64,000 nt of DNA, taken from assembly GCA_946557105.1 (NCBI GenBank), contig CAMNSZ010000005.1, positions 62,001 through 126,000 on the forward strand. Reading direction: 5' to 3'. A model generated the notes under the pieces. It was not told the origin of the DNA. It made no database searches and worked only from the letters and a program-made list of their open reading frames with translations. Origin of the DNA: an uncultured Lachnospiraceae bacterium (GTDB taxonomy: Bacteria; Bacillota; Clostridia; Lachnospirales; Lachnospiraceae). Position numbers and translations under genes: made by a program. This document shows positions 34,383 through 43,890 of the stretch, piece by piece; position 1 is the first letter of the stretch; each line of letters starts with the position of its first letter.

Positions 34383-34832
34383 TTATTCTTTTGCCAAAAT
34401 TTTGACATGGTGAACACCCTGCTTATTTTCCATCTGCTCAAGCATTTTTGATACGTCTCCCGTAGTCTTAAGCACTTGAACGCTGAGACTTAAGGACGCA
34501 ATCCCGTTAATGGGAATACTTTGGTGAATGGTAAGGATATTCGCCTGAAACTCAGCGATAATTTTCAATACATCCGATAAAATTCCGGGCTCGTCATCCA
34601 TCTCAAAAGTTAAGGTAAGCGTGGTTCCCTGCGAATTATCGTGAAACTGAAAAATATCATCCTTATACTTATAGAAGGAGCTGCGGCTGATTCCGACCGT
34701 ATCCACCGCTTCTTGAACGGTCAATACCCTTTCCGATTCAAGAAGCCTTTTTGCCTCTACCACCTTCAATAGCACCTCCGGCACAGCCTTCTGCCGTACC
34801 ACAAAATATTTTGCCGTCTCTCCCTGATACAT
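34383..34832 (-). CDS. HTH-ACT protein, UPF0735/ThrR (PheB) type
   Basis: 149 residues. The N-terminal helix-turn-helix (RVLTVQEAVDTVGISRSSFYKYKD) is followed by one ACT domain (LTLTFEMDDEPGILSDVLKII, ILTIHQSIPINGIASLSLSV). The Bacillus subtilis homologue ThrR is a DNA-binding repressor of hom-thr genes, and this gene directly precedes hom, so a threonine-pathway regulator is the best reading. TTGACA at 34905-34910 may be its -35 box. The rest of the 270-bp gap up to glyA shows nothing recognised. Confidence 0.9.
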   Translation of the reverse strand: MYQGETAKYFVVRQKAVPEVLLKVVEAKRLLESERVLTVQEAVDTVGISRSSFYKYKDDIFQFHDNSQGTTLTLTFEMDDEPGILSDVLKIIAEFQANILTIHQSIPINGIASLSLSVQVLKTTGDVSKMLEQMENKQGVHHVKILAKE

Positions 34833-35103
34833 TAAGCTTCCTCATTTCTTTCATTGTGACAGAGCTAAAACCGCCTCAATGTTTTTGTAGAAAAGACACT
34901 TGTTTGTCAACGAAGGATATTTTAACATAGTCACGCCTAAAGCACAATACCTTTTTTATATTTTATTGGGCGCTTAAGTTTGTCGGCCTGTTAAACGGCG
35001 GCGGACCGCCCTTCAATATTTTCAAAAATTTAAGGAGCAAATCCGAAGATTTACCCCCTAGCTCAATAACAATATTATTTATGATTTTCTGTTTTATCCG
35101 TTT

Positions 35104-36342
35104 CTAAATCAAAGGATACTTGTCCGTCAGCTCCTGTACGATTGCACGTGCCGCAGGAATCTTCTCCTCGCCTTCCTTGATAACCATGGCAATTGCCTCT
35201 GCAATCCTATCCATATCACCCGTATTCATACCCCTTGAGGTTACTGCGGGAGTTCCCAGACGGACGCCGCTTGTCACGAAAGGAGACTGAGGGTCGTTAG
35301 GGATAGTGTTCTTATTACAGGTAATGTGCGCCGCGTCAAGAAGCTTCTCCACCGCCTTTCCTGTAAGAGCGAAGTTTGTTAAATCCACCAGCATCAGATG
35401 ATTGTCCGTACCGCCGGAAACTATCTTGATGCCTCTGTCCATAAGCCCTTTGCAGAGCGCCTGCGCATTGTCGGCAATATTCTTCTGATAATTCCTGAAT
35501 TCGTCGCTTAACGCCTCTTTAAAGCAGACTGCCTTTGCGGCAATCACATGCATAAGAGGTCCTCCCTGAATACCGGGGAAAATCGCCTTGTTAAAATTAT
35601 ATTTCTCATTGACCGCATTACTTGAAAGAATTAAGCCCCCTCTAGGTCCACGCAATGTCTTGTGCGTAGTCGTGGTCACAACATCCGCGTAGGGAACGGG
35701 GCTTGGGTGAAGCCCGGCAGCCACCAGACCTGCAATATGAGCCATATCTACCATAAGCACGGCGCCAACCTCGTCAGCCACCTCCCTAAATTTCTTAAAA
35801 TCAATAGTGCGGGCATACGCGGAAGCGCCTGCAATTATCATCTTAGGCTTTGCCTCCAGCGCAATCTCCCGAAGTCTGTCGTAGTCGATAAATCCCTCGT
35901 CATTTACGCCATAGGGCACTATGTTAAAATATTTACCTGACATATTCACCGGGCTTCCGTGCGTCAAATGCCCGCCATGATCCAAATTCATGCCCATAAT
36001 AGTATCGCCGGGCTTACATACCGCAAACTGCACCGCCATATTCGCCTGTGCGCCGGAGTGAGGCTGTACGTTGGCATACTCGCAGCCAAACAGCTCCTTT
36101 GCCCTCTCAATGGCAAGATTCTCAACTACATCCACACATTCACAGCCGCCGTAATATCTCTTGCCCGGATAACCCTCCGCATATTTATTGGTAAGCGGGC
36201 TTCCCATAGCTGCCATAACCGCCTTGCTCACCCAGTTCTCAGAAGCAATCAGTTCAATATGACTGTTCTGCCTTTCCTGCTCCTCCTCAATCGCCCGCGC
36301 GATTTCGGGATCCACACTCTTTACTTCATCTAAAGAATACAT
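35104..36342 (-). CDS. glyA: Serine hydroxymethyltransferase
   Basis: 412 residues from ATG 36342, seven bases after AGGAGG. It interconverts serine and glycine with tetrahydrofolate, feeding one-carbon units to thyA. Seen: [71 protein letters not shown] and the PLP lysine in [14 protein letters not shown]. It is divergent from the lipid kinase. Confidence 0.98.
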   Translation of the reverse strand: MYSLDEVKSVDPEIARAIEEEQERQNSHIELIASENWVSKAVMAAMGSPLTNKYAEGYPGKRYYGGCECVDVVENLAIERAKELFGCEYANVQPHSGAQANMAVQFAVCKPGDTIMGMNLDHGGHLTHGSPVNMSGKYFNIVPYGVNDEGFIDYDRLREIALEAKPKMIIAGASAYARTIDFKKFREVADEVGAVLMVDMAHIAGLVAAGLHPSPVPYADVVTTTTHKTLRGPRGGLILSSNAVNEKYNFNKAIFPGIQGGPLMHVIAAKAVCFKEALSDEFRNYQKNIADNAQALCKGLMDRGIKIVSGGTDNHLMLVDLTNFALTGKAVEKLLDAAHITCNKNTIPNDPQSPFVTSGVRLGTPAVTSRGMNTGDMDRIAEAIAMVIKEGEEKIPAARAIVQELTDKYPLI

Positions 36343-36548
36343 GCTACATCCTCCTGCTTTCACGTCTGACTTCATTAAAAATTCTGTGATTGATTATAGC
36401 ATATAATAGTAAGAAAGCAAAGAAAAAAATGTCCTGAAGGCTTTCTGCTTAAAAAAATTGTCTATAAACACAAAATATAGTTGAAAACTGCGACCATAAG
36501 TTATACAATAAACATAACTAAATTTTCGCGAAAGCTGAGGGTGTGTGA

Positions 36549-37478
36549 ATGTATCATATAATAATTAATCCTGCCTCCGGTTCAGGAAAGGGCCTTAAGG
36601 TATGGCACAAAAAAATAGAACCTGCGTTACAACACAGAGGAGTATCCTATACTCCATACTTTTCAGAAAAAAGCGGAGACGTGGCCAAACTTGCGGAAAA
36701 TATTTTGATAACCGACCGGTCCCGGCCCATAGTCATCGTTGTGATAGGCGGCGACGGCTCATTAAACGAAGCCCTTTATGGCATGCCTGATACGGATGCA
36801 GTTATATTAGGCTATATTCCCACCGGCTCCAGCAACGATTTGGCACGTGATTTAAATCTTCCCAAAAATCCCATAGACGCATTGGACATAGTAGTGAATA
36901 CCGGAAGACCTATGTTTATGGATCTTGCCAGACTTACCTATGACGACGGCAGCGAGCGCCTTTTTGCGGTGAGCTGCGGTATCGGCTTTGACGCCGCCGT
37001 TTGTGAGGAGGTCAAGCATGCAAAAATGAAATCTTTTCTCAACAAGTGCGGGCTTGGCGTTCTGACTTATCTGGGCGTCGCATTAAAACAGCTTTTTACC
37101 GCTCAAGAAGTTTCCTGCCGTATTTTTCTGGACGATAATTCTCCGATTGAAATTAAATCCTTTCTATTTATTGCCGCCATGCTTCACCGCTATGAGGGCG
37201 GAGGCTTTAAGTTCTGTCCTGCCGCCGATGACCGTGACGGCTTACTGAATATCTGTACGGTAGGCAAGCTTCCCAAGCTTTTAATTCTCCTTGCCCTGCC
37301 CACCGCCTATTTAGGAATTCACTACATATTTAAAGGCATTACACACTATACGGCGTCCTGCATCCGTGTGGAGGCCTCCAAGCCCCTGTGGGTACATACG
37401 GACGGCGAGGTGACCAGAACCTCCTGCTCCTTCACCGCATCCTGCCTTCCGAAATCAATACAGCTGCTGATTCCTTAA
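36549..37478 (+). CDS. Diacylglycerol/lipid kinase family protein (YegS/BmrU type)
   Basis: 309 residues. Seen: IIINPASGSGKGLK at the start, IVVIGGDGSLNEALYG (the GGDGT-like ATP motif), GYIPTGSSNDLARDL, VSCGIGFDAAVCEEV and the C-terminal WVHTDGEV. It phosphorylates a lipid alcohol, often diacylglycerol or undecaprenol-like, at the membrane face. A PAP2 protein follows 180 bp downstream, which hints at lipid phosphate turnover. Confidence 0.93.
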   Translation: MYHIIINPASGSGKGLKVWHKKIEPALQHRGVSYTPYFSEKSGDVAKLAENILITDRSRPIVIVVIGGDGSLNEALYGMPDTDAVILGYIPTGSSNDLARDLNLPKNPIDALDIVVNTGRPMFMDLARLTYDDGSERLFAVSCGIGFDAAVCEEVKHAKMKSFLNKCGLGVLTYLGVALKQLFTAQEVSCRIFLDDNSPIEIKSFLFIAAMLHRYEGGGFKFCPAADDRDGLLNICTVGKLPKLLILLALPTAYLGIHYIFKGITHYTASCIRVEASKPLWVHTDGEVTRTSCSFTASCLPKSIQLLIP

Positions 37479-37660
37479 ACCTAAAGGTTTTCTTAAGATT
37501 GCTTAAGGTTTGAAAAAAAAGATTGCATTTTTAAATTTTCACGATATACTAAAAATTGTTTTAAAGCTACAAGATTATAATTTTATAATTGGACTGCGGA
37601 CACAATATGTAGTTTTCTTCCTATTGAGCTGCATATTATATGGTATGTGGAGGTTTTTAG

Positions 37661-38344
37661 ATGACTAAATTAAAATCTTTTTATATGAATTACAAGCACG
37701 GAATACCTTTGATTATATACGGAATTATATATTTGTCATGGTTTGTCTGGCTGGAAAATACCGTTACCAAGGACTATCGGGTAATACACATGGCATTGGA
37801 CGATTACATACCCTTTTGCGAGGTATTTGTAATTCCTTACTTCCTTTGGTTTATCTATGTCTCGGCAGTGGTGCTTTTCTTCTTTTTTAAGAATAAGACG
37901 GATTATTTCCGAACCTGTATTTTCCTTTTCACGGGCATGACAATTTTTTTGATTGTATCGACTCTATGGCCCAACGGTCACCACTTGAGACCTTATGTGA
38001 TGCCCCGGGATAACTTTCTCACCCAGTGGGTGTTAGGGCTGTACGGTACGGACACCCCCACCAATTTATGGCCCAGCATTCATGTGTATAACTCCTTGGG
38101 CGCTCACTTTGCTATTGTTAAAAGCAAAGCATTTGAACACAATAGGCCTGTGCGCGTGGGTTCTCTGGTGCTTGCCGTATCCATTATTTTATCAACCATG
38201 TTCATCAAACAGCATTCGGTATTTGATGTGCTGACTGCCTTTGTTCTCGCGGCGATAATGTATGCCGTAGTTTACTACTACGACATAGTGCTTGTTTACC
38301 GCACAATGCGCGGAAAGAAAAAGGCGCGTCCCCAAATCGGTTAA
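37661..38344 (+). CDS. PAP2-superfamily membrane phosphatase-like protein
   Basis: 227 residues with about six hydrophobic segments; ATG after GTGGAGG. The PAP2 active-site pieces are LWPNGHHLRPY, NLWPSIHVYNSLGAHFAI (SxxH) and IKQHSVFDVLTAF (the final histidine and aspartate). It likely removes phosphate from a lipid or inositol-lipid. Its last four bases overlap the end of the convergent broken sortase gene. Confidence 0.9.
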   Translation: MTKLKSFYMNYKHGIPLIIYGIIYLSWFVWLENTVTKDYRVIHMALDDYIPFCEVFVIPYFLWFIYVSAVVLFFFFKNKTDYFRTCIFLFTGMTIFLIVSTLWPNGHHLRPYVMPRDNFLTQWVLGLYGTDTPTNLWPSIHVYNSLGAHFAIVKSKAFEHNRPVRVGSLVLAVSIILSTMFIKQHSVFDVLTAFVLAAIMYAVVYYYDIVLVYRTMRGKKKARPQIG

Positions 38345-38993
38345 TTACACCGCACGGTTACGCGGTTAGAGCCGCCGTAGGTACATGTAAACATTGTCAA
38401 TGCATATCCTGCGGCGGTCATTTCTTCCACACTCTCCGGTGAAAGCACCTCCACGGCCGCCACCTCATAATTTTGTTCCTTTCCCTCCATATCAACAAAT
38501 ATTACCTCATCACCCGGCTCAAGCTTTGACAGCATCCCGAAATGTCTCGGATAATTATGCGCGGCAATTACCAGATTATTTGCATTTACGGAGCCATAAT
38601 ATCTACAGGGGCAATTTTCAATCGGGGATAACTCCAGCTTGACAAAACCGGTAATTCCAGCTCCAAAACAGGAATACGCACATATCCCATATATTCATTC
38701 ACCTCCGGATTTACTGCAATCGCTTCCGCATCATACGAAAAATCCTTTTTGTCATAAACAGTCTCCTTTATGTCCTCCTCGACTTCCCATTCATTCCCTG
38801 AAGCGGACCGTTTTTCCGAAATAACGGCTTTTACCGCCGCAAGCGCAGCAAGCGCCGATTCCTCCGCCGCCCTTGCCTGTCTTATATTCCTTATAAAAAG
38901 CCCCATTGCGGCAGCAATCAGCAGACTGCCAAAAACCATACAGCCCGTACCCAATATCCGGCTTACCCTATTCGTTCCGCCCATTCCGTTCAT
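38341..38993 (-). pseudogene. Sortase, frameshifted
   Basis: 38586-38993 gives the N-terminus with a membrane anchor (GTGCMVFGSLLIAAAMGLF) and the sortase fold start (MGYVRIPVLELELPVLSSWS, YPRLKIAP). The frame then shifts near 38604. The continuing frame reads CRYYGSVNANNLVIAAHNYP with the catalytic histidine, and LSKLEPGDEVIF, ending FTCTYGGSNRVTVRCN with the catalytic cysteine and arginine. One extra C in the CCCC run would restore a complete sortase of about 217 residues. Only 38341-38535 has its own start downstream of the break, and it lacks the histidine, so the product is probably inactive. Confidence 0.88.
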
Positions 38994-39766
38994 TATCCTT
39001 TCCGCCCCCGTGCAGTCTCAGGGCAAGTCCAATAAGCAGCAATGTAATACCTGCCGCAGCCAACACCGGAACGGGCCAGTTCAACTGCCCTGTCTGAGGA
39101 AGCTCTCTTGCTTTTTGCTGTGAAAGCCCGGACGGCGCTTCCTGCCTGCTCTCGGACGGCGTGCTAGTCAAGGTCTCTCCACGGCGGAGTACCGTAATTT
39201 TTCATTTTCCCTTCTCCGCTAATCACTAACGTCCGGGTGTCTGCATAAAATGCCCATGTAAGATTACCGCCGTCCATACCGCATTCACCGCTCTGTGTCA
39301 CCGTGCCGTAGAAACCGTCCTCCTCCAAGAAAATCTCCGGCCCAAGGCTTCCGTTCCCTGAATGGGGCCGGTTGGCGCCGGCCTCTCCCCATCGCCTGTA
39401 TTTTCAGAATCTTCCGTTGTCTCCTTAGCTTCGGTATTTTCCTGATTCTCCGATTCCCCGGGCTCTTTTGTTTCCCCGCTTTTTTCTGTTTCCTGAACTT
39501 CTTGCGTTTCCTCGCTTTCTTCTGTTTCTTGAATTTCTTCAGTTTCCTCGGTTTCTTCCGTTTCCTGAATTTCTCCCGTCTCCTCGGGATTCTCACTCTC
39601 GTCCTTGGATGAATTGCCTGATACATCATTTCCCTCTGTCAAAAACCCAAGCGCCGTTTTTGTATCAGAGGCATAAACAACATCCGAAACAGCCGTTCTA
39701 TCGTATAACATCAATGAGACGGCAAGCACTTGCTATCGTTCTTAACATTTTTCTTTTGTGTACCAT
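38968..39766 (-). pseudogene. LPXTG surface protein, multiply frameshifted
   Basis: ATG 39766 with AGGAGG opens a signal peptide (MVHKRKMLRTIAS), but the frame shifts near 39727, where two bases seem lost. 39298-39729 encodes the rest of the signal and a Glu/Thr/Ser-rich stalk of EETEE-type repeats. A second shift near 39345 enters a BspA-like segment (SGECGMDGGNLTWAFY, LVISGEGKMKNYG) that stops at 39171-39174. A third frame then gives the sorting signal LPQTG, a hydrophobic helix and a charged tail. The leucine-rich body expected after the BspA start is absent. It overlaps the broken sortase gene. Confidence 0.85.
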
Positions 39767-39993
39767 TGAACCTCCTATAAGACGCTTCTTTCGTATGCTA
39801 TGTAACTTTTTCCGTAGAATATATATTGAATCTTATTTGCTGTTTCAGCGAATTAAAATATGCTTTAAAGTATTAATAATTGCTTTTTATTTTACATCAA
39901 ATATCGGTTTTTGTCCACATTGGTTACACTATTTCTGCTCTCCCCCCATACTGTTTTAACCTTTTTCCCTAAAACGGCATAACTTGTTCATAC

Positions 39994-40034
39994 AAAAAGC
40001 AGCTGCAAAATAAATTATTTTACAGCTGCTTTCT
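39994..40034 (-). terminator. Intrinsic terminator of the GT2 gene
   Basis: AAAGCAGCTG pairs with CAGCTGCTTT across an A/T-rich 17-base loop, followed by TTTG on the minus strand. Confidence 0.88.
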
Positions 40035-40035
40035 A

Positions 40036-41064
40036 CTAATTGAATTTAAAAATCTTCTGACATATTTTATAGGCATCAACAGAAATCCTTCGTCCTCCCT
40101 TACCGGGAAGGTTCATTGTTCCTCCCATAATGCCGTTGCGCATCCAGAAATACAGACGTCTGTCCTTTGATTTCAAGTATTTCCAAAGCTCTTTTTTCTT
40201 TTCCAGATTCTCCTCCGTGCCGGAGCGAATCAGAAGAACCGAGGAAACCGTCATAATAATCTCAAGATAATTCCTCATATATTGATAAAGCCTTTTATTT
40301 TTTATAATCTCCGGCTTTTTCTCCACCAGATAGTCTATCATAAGCTTATTTACTCGTATCTGCTGGTCAATACGGGAAATCATTATGCTCTCATTGACAG
40401 ATTGTCCCTCACGCCCGATATAATACCGGTAAAAGTTTACATCCAGATAATAGATATGCTTTACGAAGGGAAGAGGCTCAAACACATAGAGATTATCCAC
40501 GTAAAAGGTATGCTCGGGCAGCTTAATGCCACTTTCCTGTAAAAGCTTTGTCCTAAAGATAACGGAATGCATCAAAATATAGTGCCCTTTCATAAAATGA
40601 TGGCAGTCCTCCCAGGTAAACAATTTATCCTGCGGAAGGATATGGCGGTAATGCATAACCTTTTTACGCTTTTCTCCCTCCTTCTCATAGACAAAATTGC
40701 TCACAAGCATATCAAGAGTTTCCGCCCCTCCCGCAAGCTCCCTTAACTTGGAAAGAATCTGCAGATATGCCTCCTCCTTTACCCAGTCATCACTGTCTAC
40801 GACTTTGAAATAAAGCCCTTTTGCATTCTCAATTCCCGTATTCACTGCCGAACCGTGTCCGCCGTTTTCCTTATGGATTGCTTTGACGATAGTAGGATAT
40901 TTTGCCGCATAATCGTCAGCAATCTGTGCCGTATTATCCTTGACAGAGCCGTCGTCTACAATTAAAATCTCCACATCCTCGCCTCCTGCAAGCAAGGACT
41001 CAATACATTTTCCCATATAACCTGCAGAATTATAGCAGGGAATTGCTATGGATAATAATTTCAT
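40036..41064 (-). CDS. Glycosyltransferase family 2
   Basis: 342 residues, ATG after GAGGAG. The GT-A fold is clear: SIAIPCYNSAGYMGKCIESL, ILIVDDGSVKDNT, KENGGHGSAVNTGIE and the DxD site VVDSDDWVKEEA. It transfers a sugar in cell-surface or capsule synthesis. It sits two bases after the SfsA-MutY gene and so is probably co-transcribed, though no shared role is evident. Confidence 0.94.
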   Translation of the reverse strand: MKLLSIAIPCYNSAGYMGKCIESLLAGGEDVEILIVDDGSVKDNTAQIADDYAAKYPTIVKAIHKENGGHGSAVNTGIENAKGLYFKVVDSDDWVKEEAYLQILSKLRELAGGAETLDMLVSNFVYEKEGEKRKKVMHYRHILPQDKLFTWEDCHHFMKGHYILMHSVIFRTKLLQESGIKLPEHTFYVDNLYVFEPLPFVKHIYYLDVNFYRYYIGREGQSVNESIMISRIDQQIRVNKLMIDYLVEKKPEIIKNKRLYQYMRNYLEIIMTVSSVLLIRSGTEENLEKKKELWKYLKSKDRRLYFWMRNGIMGGTMNLPGKGGRRISVDAYKICQKIFKFN

Positions 41065-41066
41065 TT

Positions 41067-42881
41067 CTACTGCTCCTCTCTAAACCTTTTATTTCCAAGC
41101 TTTATATTTAGATATTTAGTATATGCTTCAAACGCAGAGGGCATTGGGAATTTCTCCCTGATTTCGTCCGGATTGATGTAAATCCAGTCCTCTCCTCCAT
41201 AATCCTTAGGCTCCAATTCGTCCACCCGAACCATATATCCCTTCATATGCCATTCCTTATGAGTAAAAATATGTTTTGCTTCTTCAAGCGGCATAATGCG
41301 TAGAAGCTTCATTCCGTTACCGGCAAGATAGCCTGCAACCTGCTCCGCAGTACAATACCCCTGTAAGCACGGAAATTCATACATTCCTTCAAGAAGCCCC
41401 TTTCCTGCGCGCTTCCGAACGGCAACCCTGCCTTCATCCCTTATGACAAGCACTGTTTTTTCTTCAACGCTCCGCGCTCTCCCTTTATCCTTATGAGGAA
41501 AATTACGCTGTGAACCGTTCTCACATGCCCTGCAAAGCCGCATCAACGGACATTCCCCGCAGTGAGGCGCTCCGCCCGGCACACAGACACAGGCTCCCAG
41601 CTCCATCATTGCCTGATTAAAATCTCCCGGTCTGTCCTTTGGAATTATCTGCTCCAGCTCTCTTTCCACCGCTGTCTTCACCCTTGAATCGGAAACCGGT
41701 CTGTCATCCTCCCTAATACGAGACAGCACGCGAAGCACATTGCCGTCCACCGCCGGCTTCGCCTGTCCGAACGCGATGGAGGAAATGGCGCCCGCCGTGT
41801 AGCTTCCGATTCCCTTAAGCTTACAAAGCTCCCGATAATCCTCCGGTATCTGCCCGTCATATTCCTCCATAATCTGCAACGCCGCCTTTTGCAGGTTGCG
41901 CACTCGGTTATAATAACCCAAGCCCTCCCACAGCTTCAGCAGCTTTTCTTCATCTGCATACGCCAATGCCCTCACATCCGGCAGCGCGTCCATAAAACGC
42001 TGGAAATAGGGCTTTACCGCTTCAACCCTAGTCTGCTGCAGCATAATCTCAGAAACCCATACCCTATAGGGGGTCGGCTCTTCCCTCCACGGAAGAATAC
42101 GTCTGTTACTATCATACCACTTTAAAAGCGGTTTGGGAATTGCCGAAAGCTCTCCTAAGCTTAATTTTATCTTAACATCCGGTAAATTTTTTCTATAAGC
42201 ATTTAAAAAAACCGGTACGCTCTTCCCAATCTGCATACTGTCCGCCGTAACAAAACAGTCGTAGGCAAGTATCTCCACTCCCTCCTTAGCCGCCTCCTCC
42301 AGAGCCTTGGCAAATTCCTCGTGCGTAGCGCTGTTAGGCATAAAATAAGCCACATCCTCCATTTGAATTACGAAAATAACAAACACTCGATAGCCGCTTC
42401 GTTTAGCCCTCACCAGCTCCTCCATATGTTTTACCGCTCTCTGGGAAGGAGCGTCGGGAAAGCTGACCACGCCGTCCTTTTCCAATGTCACCCCCTTAAC
42501 CTCAATAAATATTTTTTCCTCCTTTGTCTCCACATAAAAATCAAATCTGGAATTTCCATATTTTGTTTCCGGACGCACTAAAAGCAGGTGGGGGAAAAGC
42601 TCTTTTTTATAAAGCCACTCCTCCACCACCCTGTTAGGCGCCTGTGAATCCATATTGATAAGCCTCTCTCCCTTTTCCACCGCCACCAAATCATATGCCG
42701 TTGAACGGTTGGGGTTATCGCTTTTTTCCAAGTATACCGTAGCGCCCTTTTGTAAAAGCTCCCTGCATCTTCCCGTATTTTTCACATGTACCTTTTCCGT
42801 TCTACCGCCGATTTTCACATAGGCGACAAAACGGTTCGGCCTGTCTATAAACTCAGCCGGTACGATATGTCTGTACTTCAT
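41067..42881 (-). CDS. SfsA-MutY fusion: sugar-fermentation-stimulation nuclease domain plus A/G-specific adenine glycosylase
   Basis: 604 residues in one frame. Residues 1-228 are a complete SfsA: KNTGRCRELLQKGATVYLE, NMDSQAPNRVVEEWL, ETKYGNSRFDFYVE, IEVKGVTLEKDGVVSFPDAP; SfsA has a PD-(D/E)XK-like nuclease fold. Residues about 250-600 are MutY: LPWR 263-266, SEIMLQQT with catalytic Glu278, helix-hairpin-helix LKGIGSYTAGA, AVDGNVLRV with Asp379, and Fe-S cysteines 433, 441, 444 and 450 (C-X7-C-X2-C-X5-C, one residue longer than usual). A NUDIX-like C-domain ends in FTHKEWHMKGY. The MutY part removes adenine opposite 8-oxoguanine. Confidence 0.93.
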   Translation of the reverse strand: MKYRHIVPAEFIDRPNRFVAYVKIGGRTEKVHVKNTGRCRELLQKGATVYLEKSDNPNRSTAYDLVAVEKGERLINMDSQAPNRVVEEWLYKKELFPHLLLVRPETKYGNSRFDFYVETKEEKIFIEVKGVTLEKDGVVSFPDAPSQRAVKHMEELVRAKRSGYRVFVIFVIQMEDVAYFMPNSATHEEFAKALEEAAKEGVEILAYDCFVTADSMQIGKSVPVFLNAYRKNLPDVKIKLSLGELSAIPKPLLKWYDSNRRILPWREEPTPYRVWVSEIMLQQTRVEAVKPYFQRFMDALPDVRALAYADEEKLLKLWEGLGYYNRVRNLQKAALQIMEEYDGQIPEDYRELCKLKGIGSYTAGAISSIAFGQAKPAVDGNVLRVLSRIREDDRPVSDSRVKTAVERELEQIIPKDRPGDFNQAMMELGACVCVPGGAPHCGECPLMRLCRACENGSQRNFPHKDKGRARSVEEKTVLVIRDEGRVAVRKRAGKGLLEGMYEFPCLQGYCTAEQVAGYLAGNGMKLLRIMPLEEAKHIFTHKEWHMKGYMVRVDELEPKDYGGEDWIYINPDEIREKFPMPSAFEAYTKYLNIKLGNKRFREEQ

Positions 42882-43800
42882 CTCTAAAATCTTCTCTCTT
42901 TCTATCCCTTCGGTAGGGCACTCTTGCAGAAGGTACCTTTTTTGCGGCGCTCAGGGTATGTATGGACTGATCGTCAAAAAATATCTGCGCTCCGAAAGCG
43001 TCCAACACATCCTTTTTCTCCATTCCTCCCAGAAAAAACGCTTCGTCCACACGCACGTTCCATGCCCGAAGGGTGCGGATTACTCTTTCATGTGCGGGAG
43101 CTCTCCTTGAAGTCACTAACGCCGTTCTGATAGGACAATTCTCTGTTCCCAGCTCCCTTTGCAAATCCGAGAGCTTTTTTAAAAATTGGGCGAAGGGTCC
43201 TTCCTTTAATGGCTTTCTTGCATATAAGCTTTCGTTTTCCTCAAATGCTTTAAGCCCTTCTTTCTGAAATATCTGCTCCGACTCATCTGTAAAAAGTACT
43301 GCATCCCCGTCAAAGGCAATACGGATCTGGTCGCCGGAAAAGGGAAATCTCCGCACATTCTCCGTACAGATGATTCCCGCCGCAATCCCGCTATCAATAG
43401 CATATTGCACATCATCCTCATAGGCGGACAAAAATAAATCCGTATGAAACGCCGCAAGATAGGGCGCAAGAGCCGCTCCGCTTACAAGCACTGCTCTGGA
43501 AATCCGTAAGCCGTAATATTTTATAGCGTTAAACACTCGAAGAGAAGTGTCGGGGCTGTTACGTGACATAACAATCACCTCCACCCGTTCTTTCTCCCCT
43601 TGCACCTCATTGAGACTAAGCAACGCTTTTACCAGCCCAAAGCCCGGACCCGGCTTTAGAATATCCTGTTCATGTTGCACCTGATATCTGCAGTATGCCT
43701 CCACTCCACGACTCTCAAATATCTCGTTTTCTCTGGTTAAGTCAAACAGCGCTCTCGAGGATACACCGATAACTATTTTTTCCTCCAAATGACATGACAT
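42853..43800 (-). CDS. Cytosolic 5'-nucleotidase, cN-I (NT5C1) type
   Basis: 315 residues from ATG 43800, six bases after AAAAGGAG; the frame is open 22 residues further without support. Seen: IVIGVSSRALFDLTRENEIFE, VIVMSRNSPDTSLRVFNAI, the haloacid-dehalogenase-like catalytic DGD in IAFDGDAVLFTDESE, TSRRAPAHERVIRTL and IFFDDQSIHTLSA. It dephosphorylates nucleoside monophosphates. It overlaps the start of the SfsA-MutY gene by 29 bp, so the two are coupled, which suggests nucleotide-pool or DNA-damage housekeeping. Confidence 0.9.
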   Translation of the reverse strand: MSCHLEEKIVIGVSSRALFDLTRENEIFESRGVEAYCRYQVQHEQDILKPGPGFGLVKALLSLNEVQGEKERVEVIVMSRNSPDTSLRVFNAIKYYGLRISRAVLVSGAALAPYLAAFHTDLFLSAYEDDVQYAIDSGIAAGIICTENVRRFPFSGDQIRIAFDGDAVLFTDESEQIFQKEGLKAFEENESLYARKPLKEGPFAQFLKKLSDLQRELGTENCPIRTALVTSRRAPAHERVIRTLRAWNVRVDEAFFLGGMEKKDVLDAFGAQIFFDDQSIHTLSAAKKVPSARVPYRRDRKREDFRDEVQTYRTG

Positions 43801-43890
43801 AGCAAGCTCCTTTTCCAAGGATACCCTTGTCAGACTTTCATAAATCCGTGCGCTGAGATCGGGCAATACATATCTGCAAAGCTCTACGGC

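Noticed and set aside
39285..39629. Minus-strand Lys/Arg-rich frame
   Set aside because: Alternative frame of the Glu/Thr-rich stalk of the broken surface protein.
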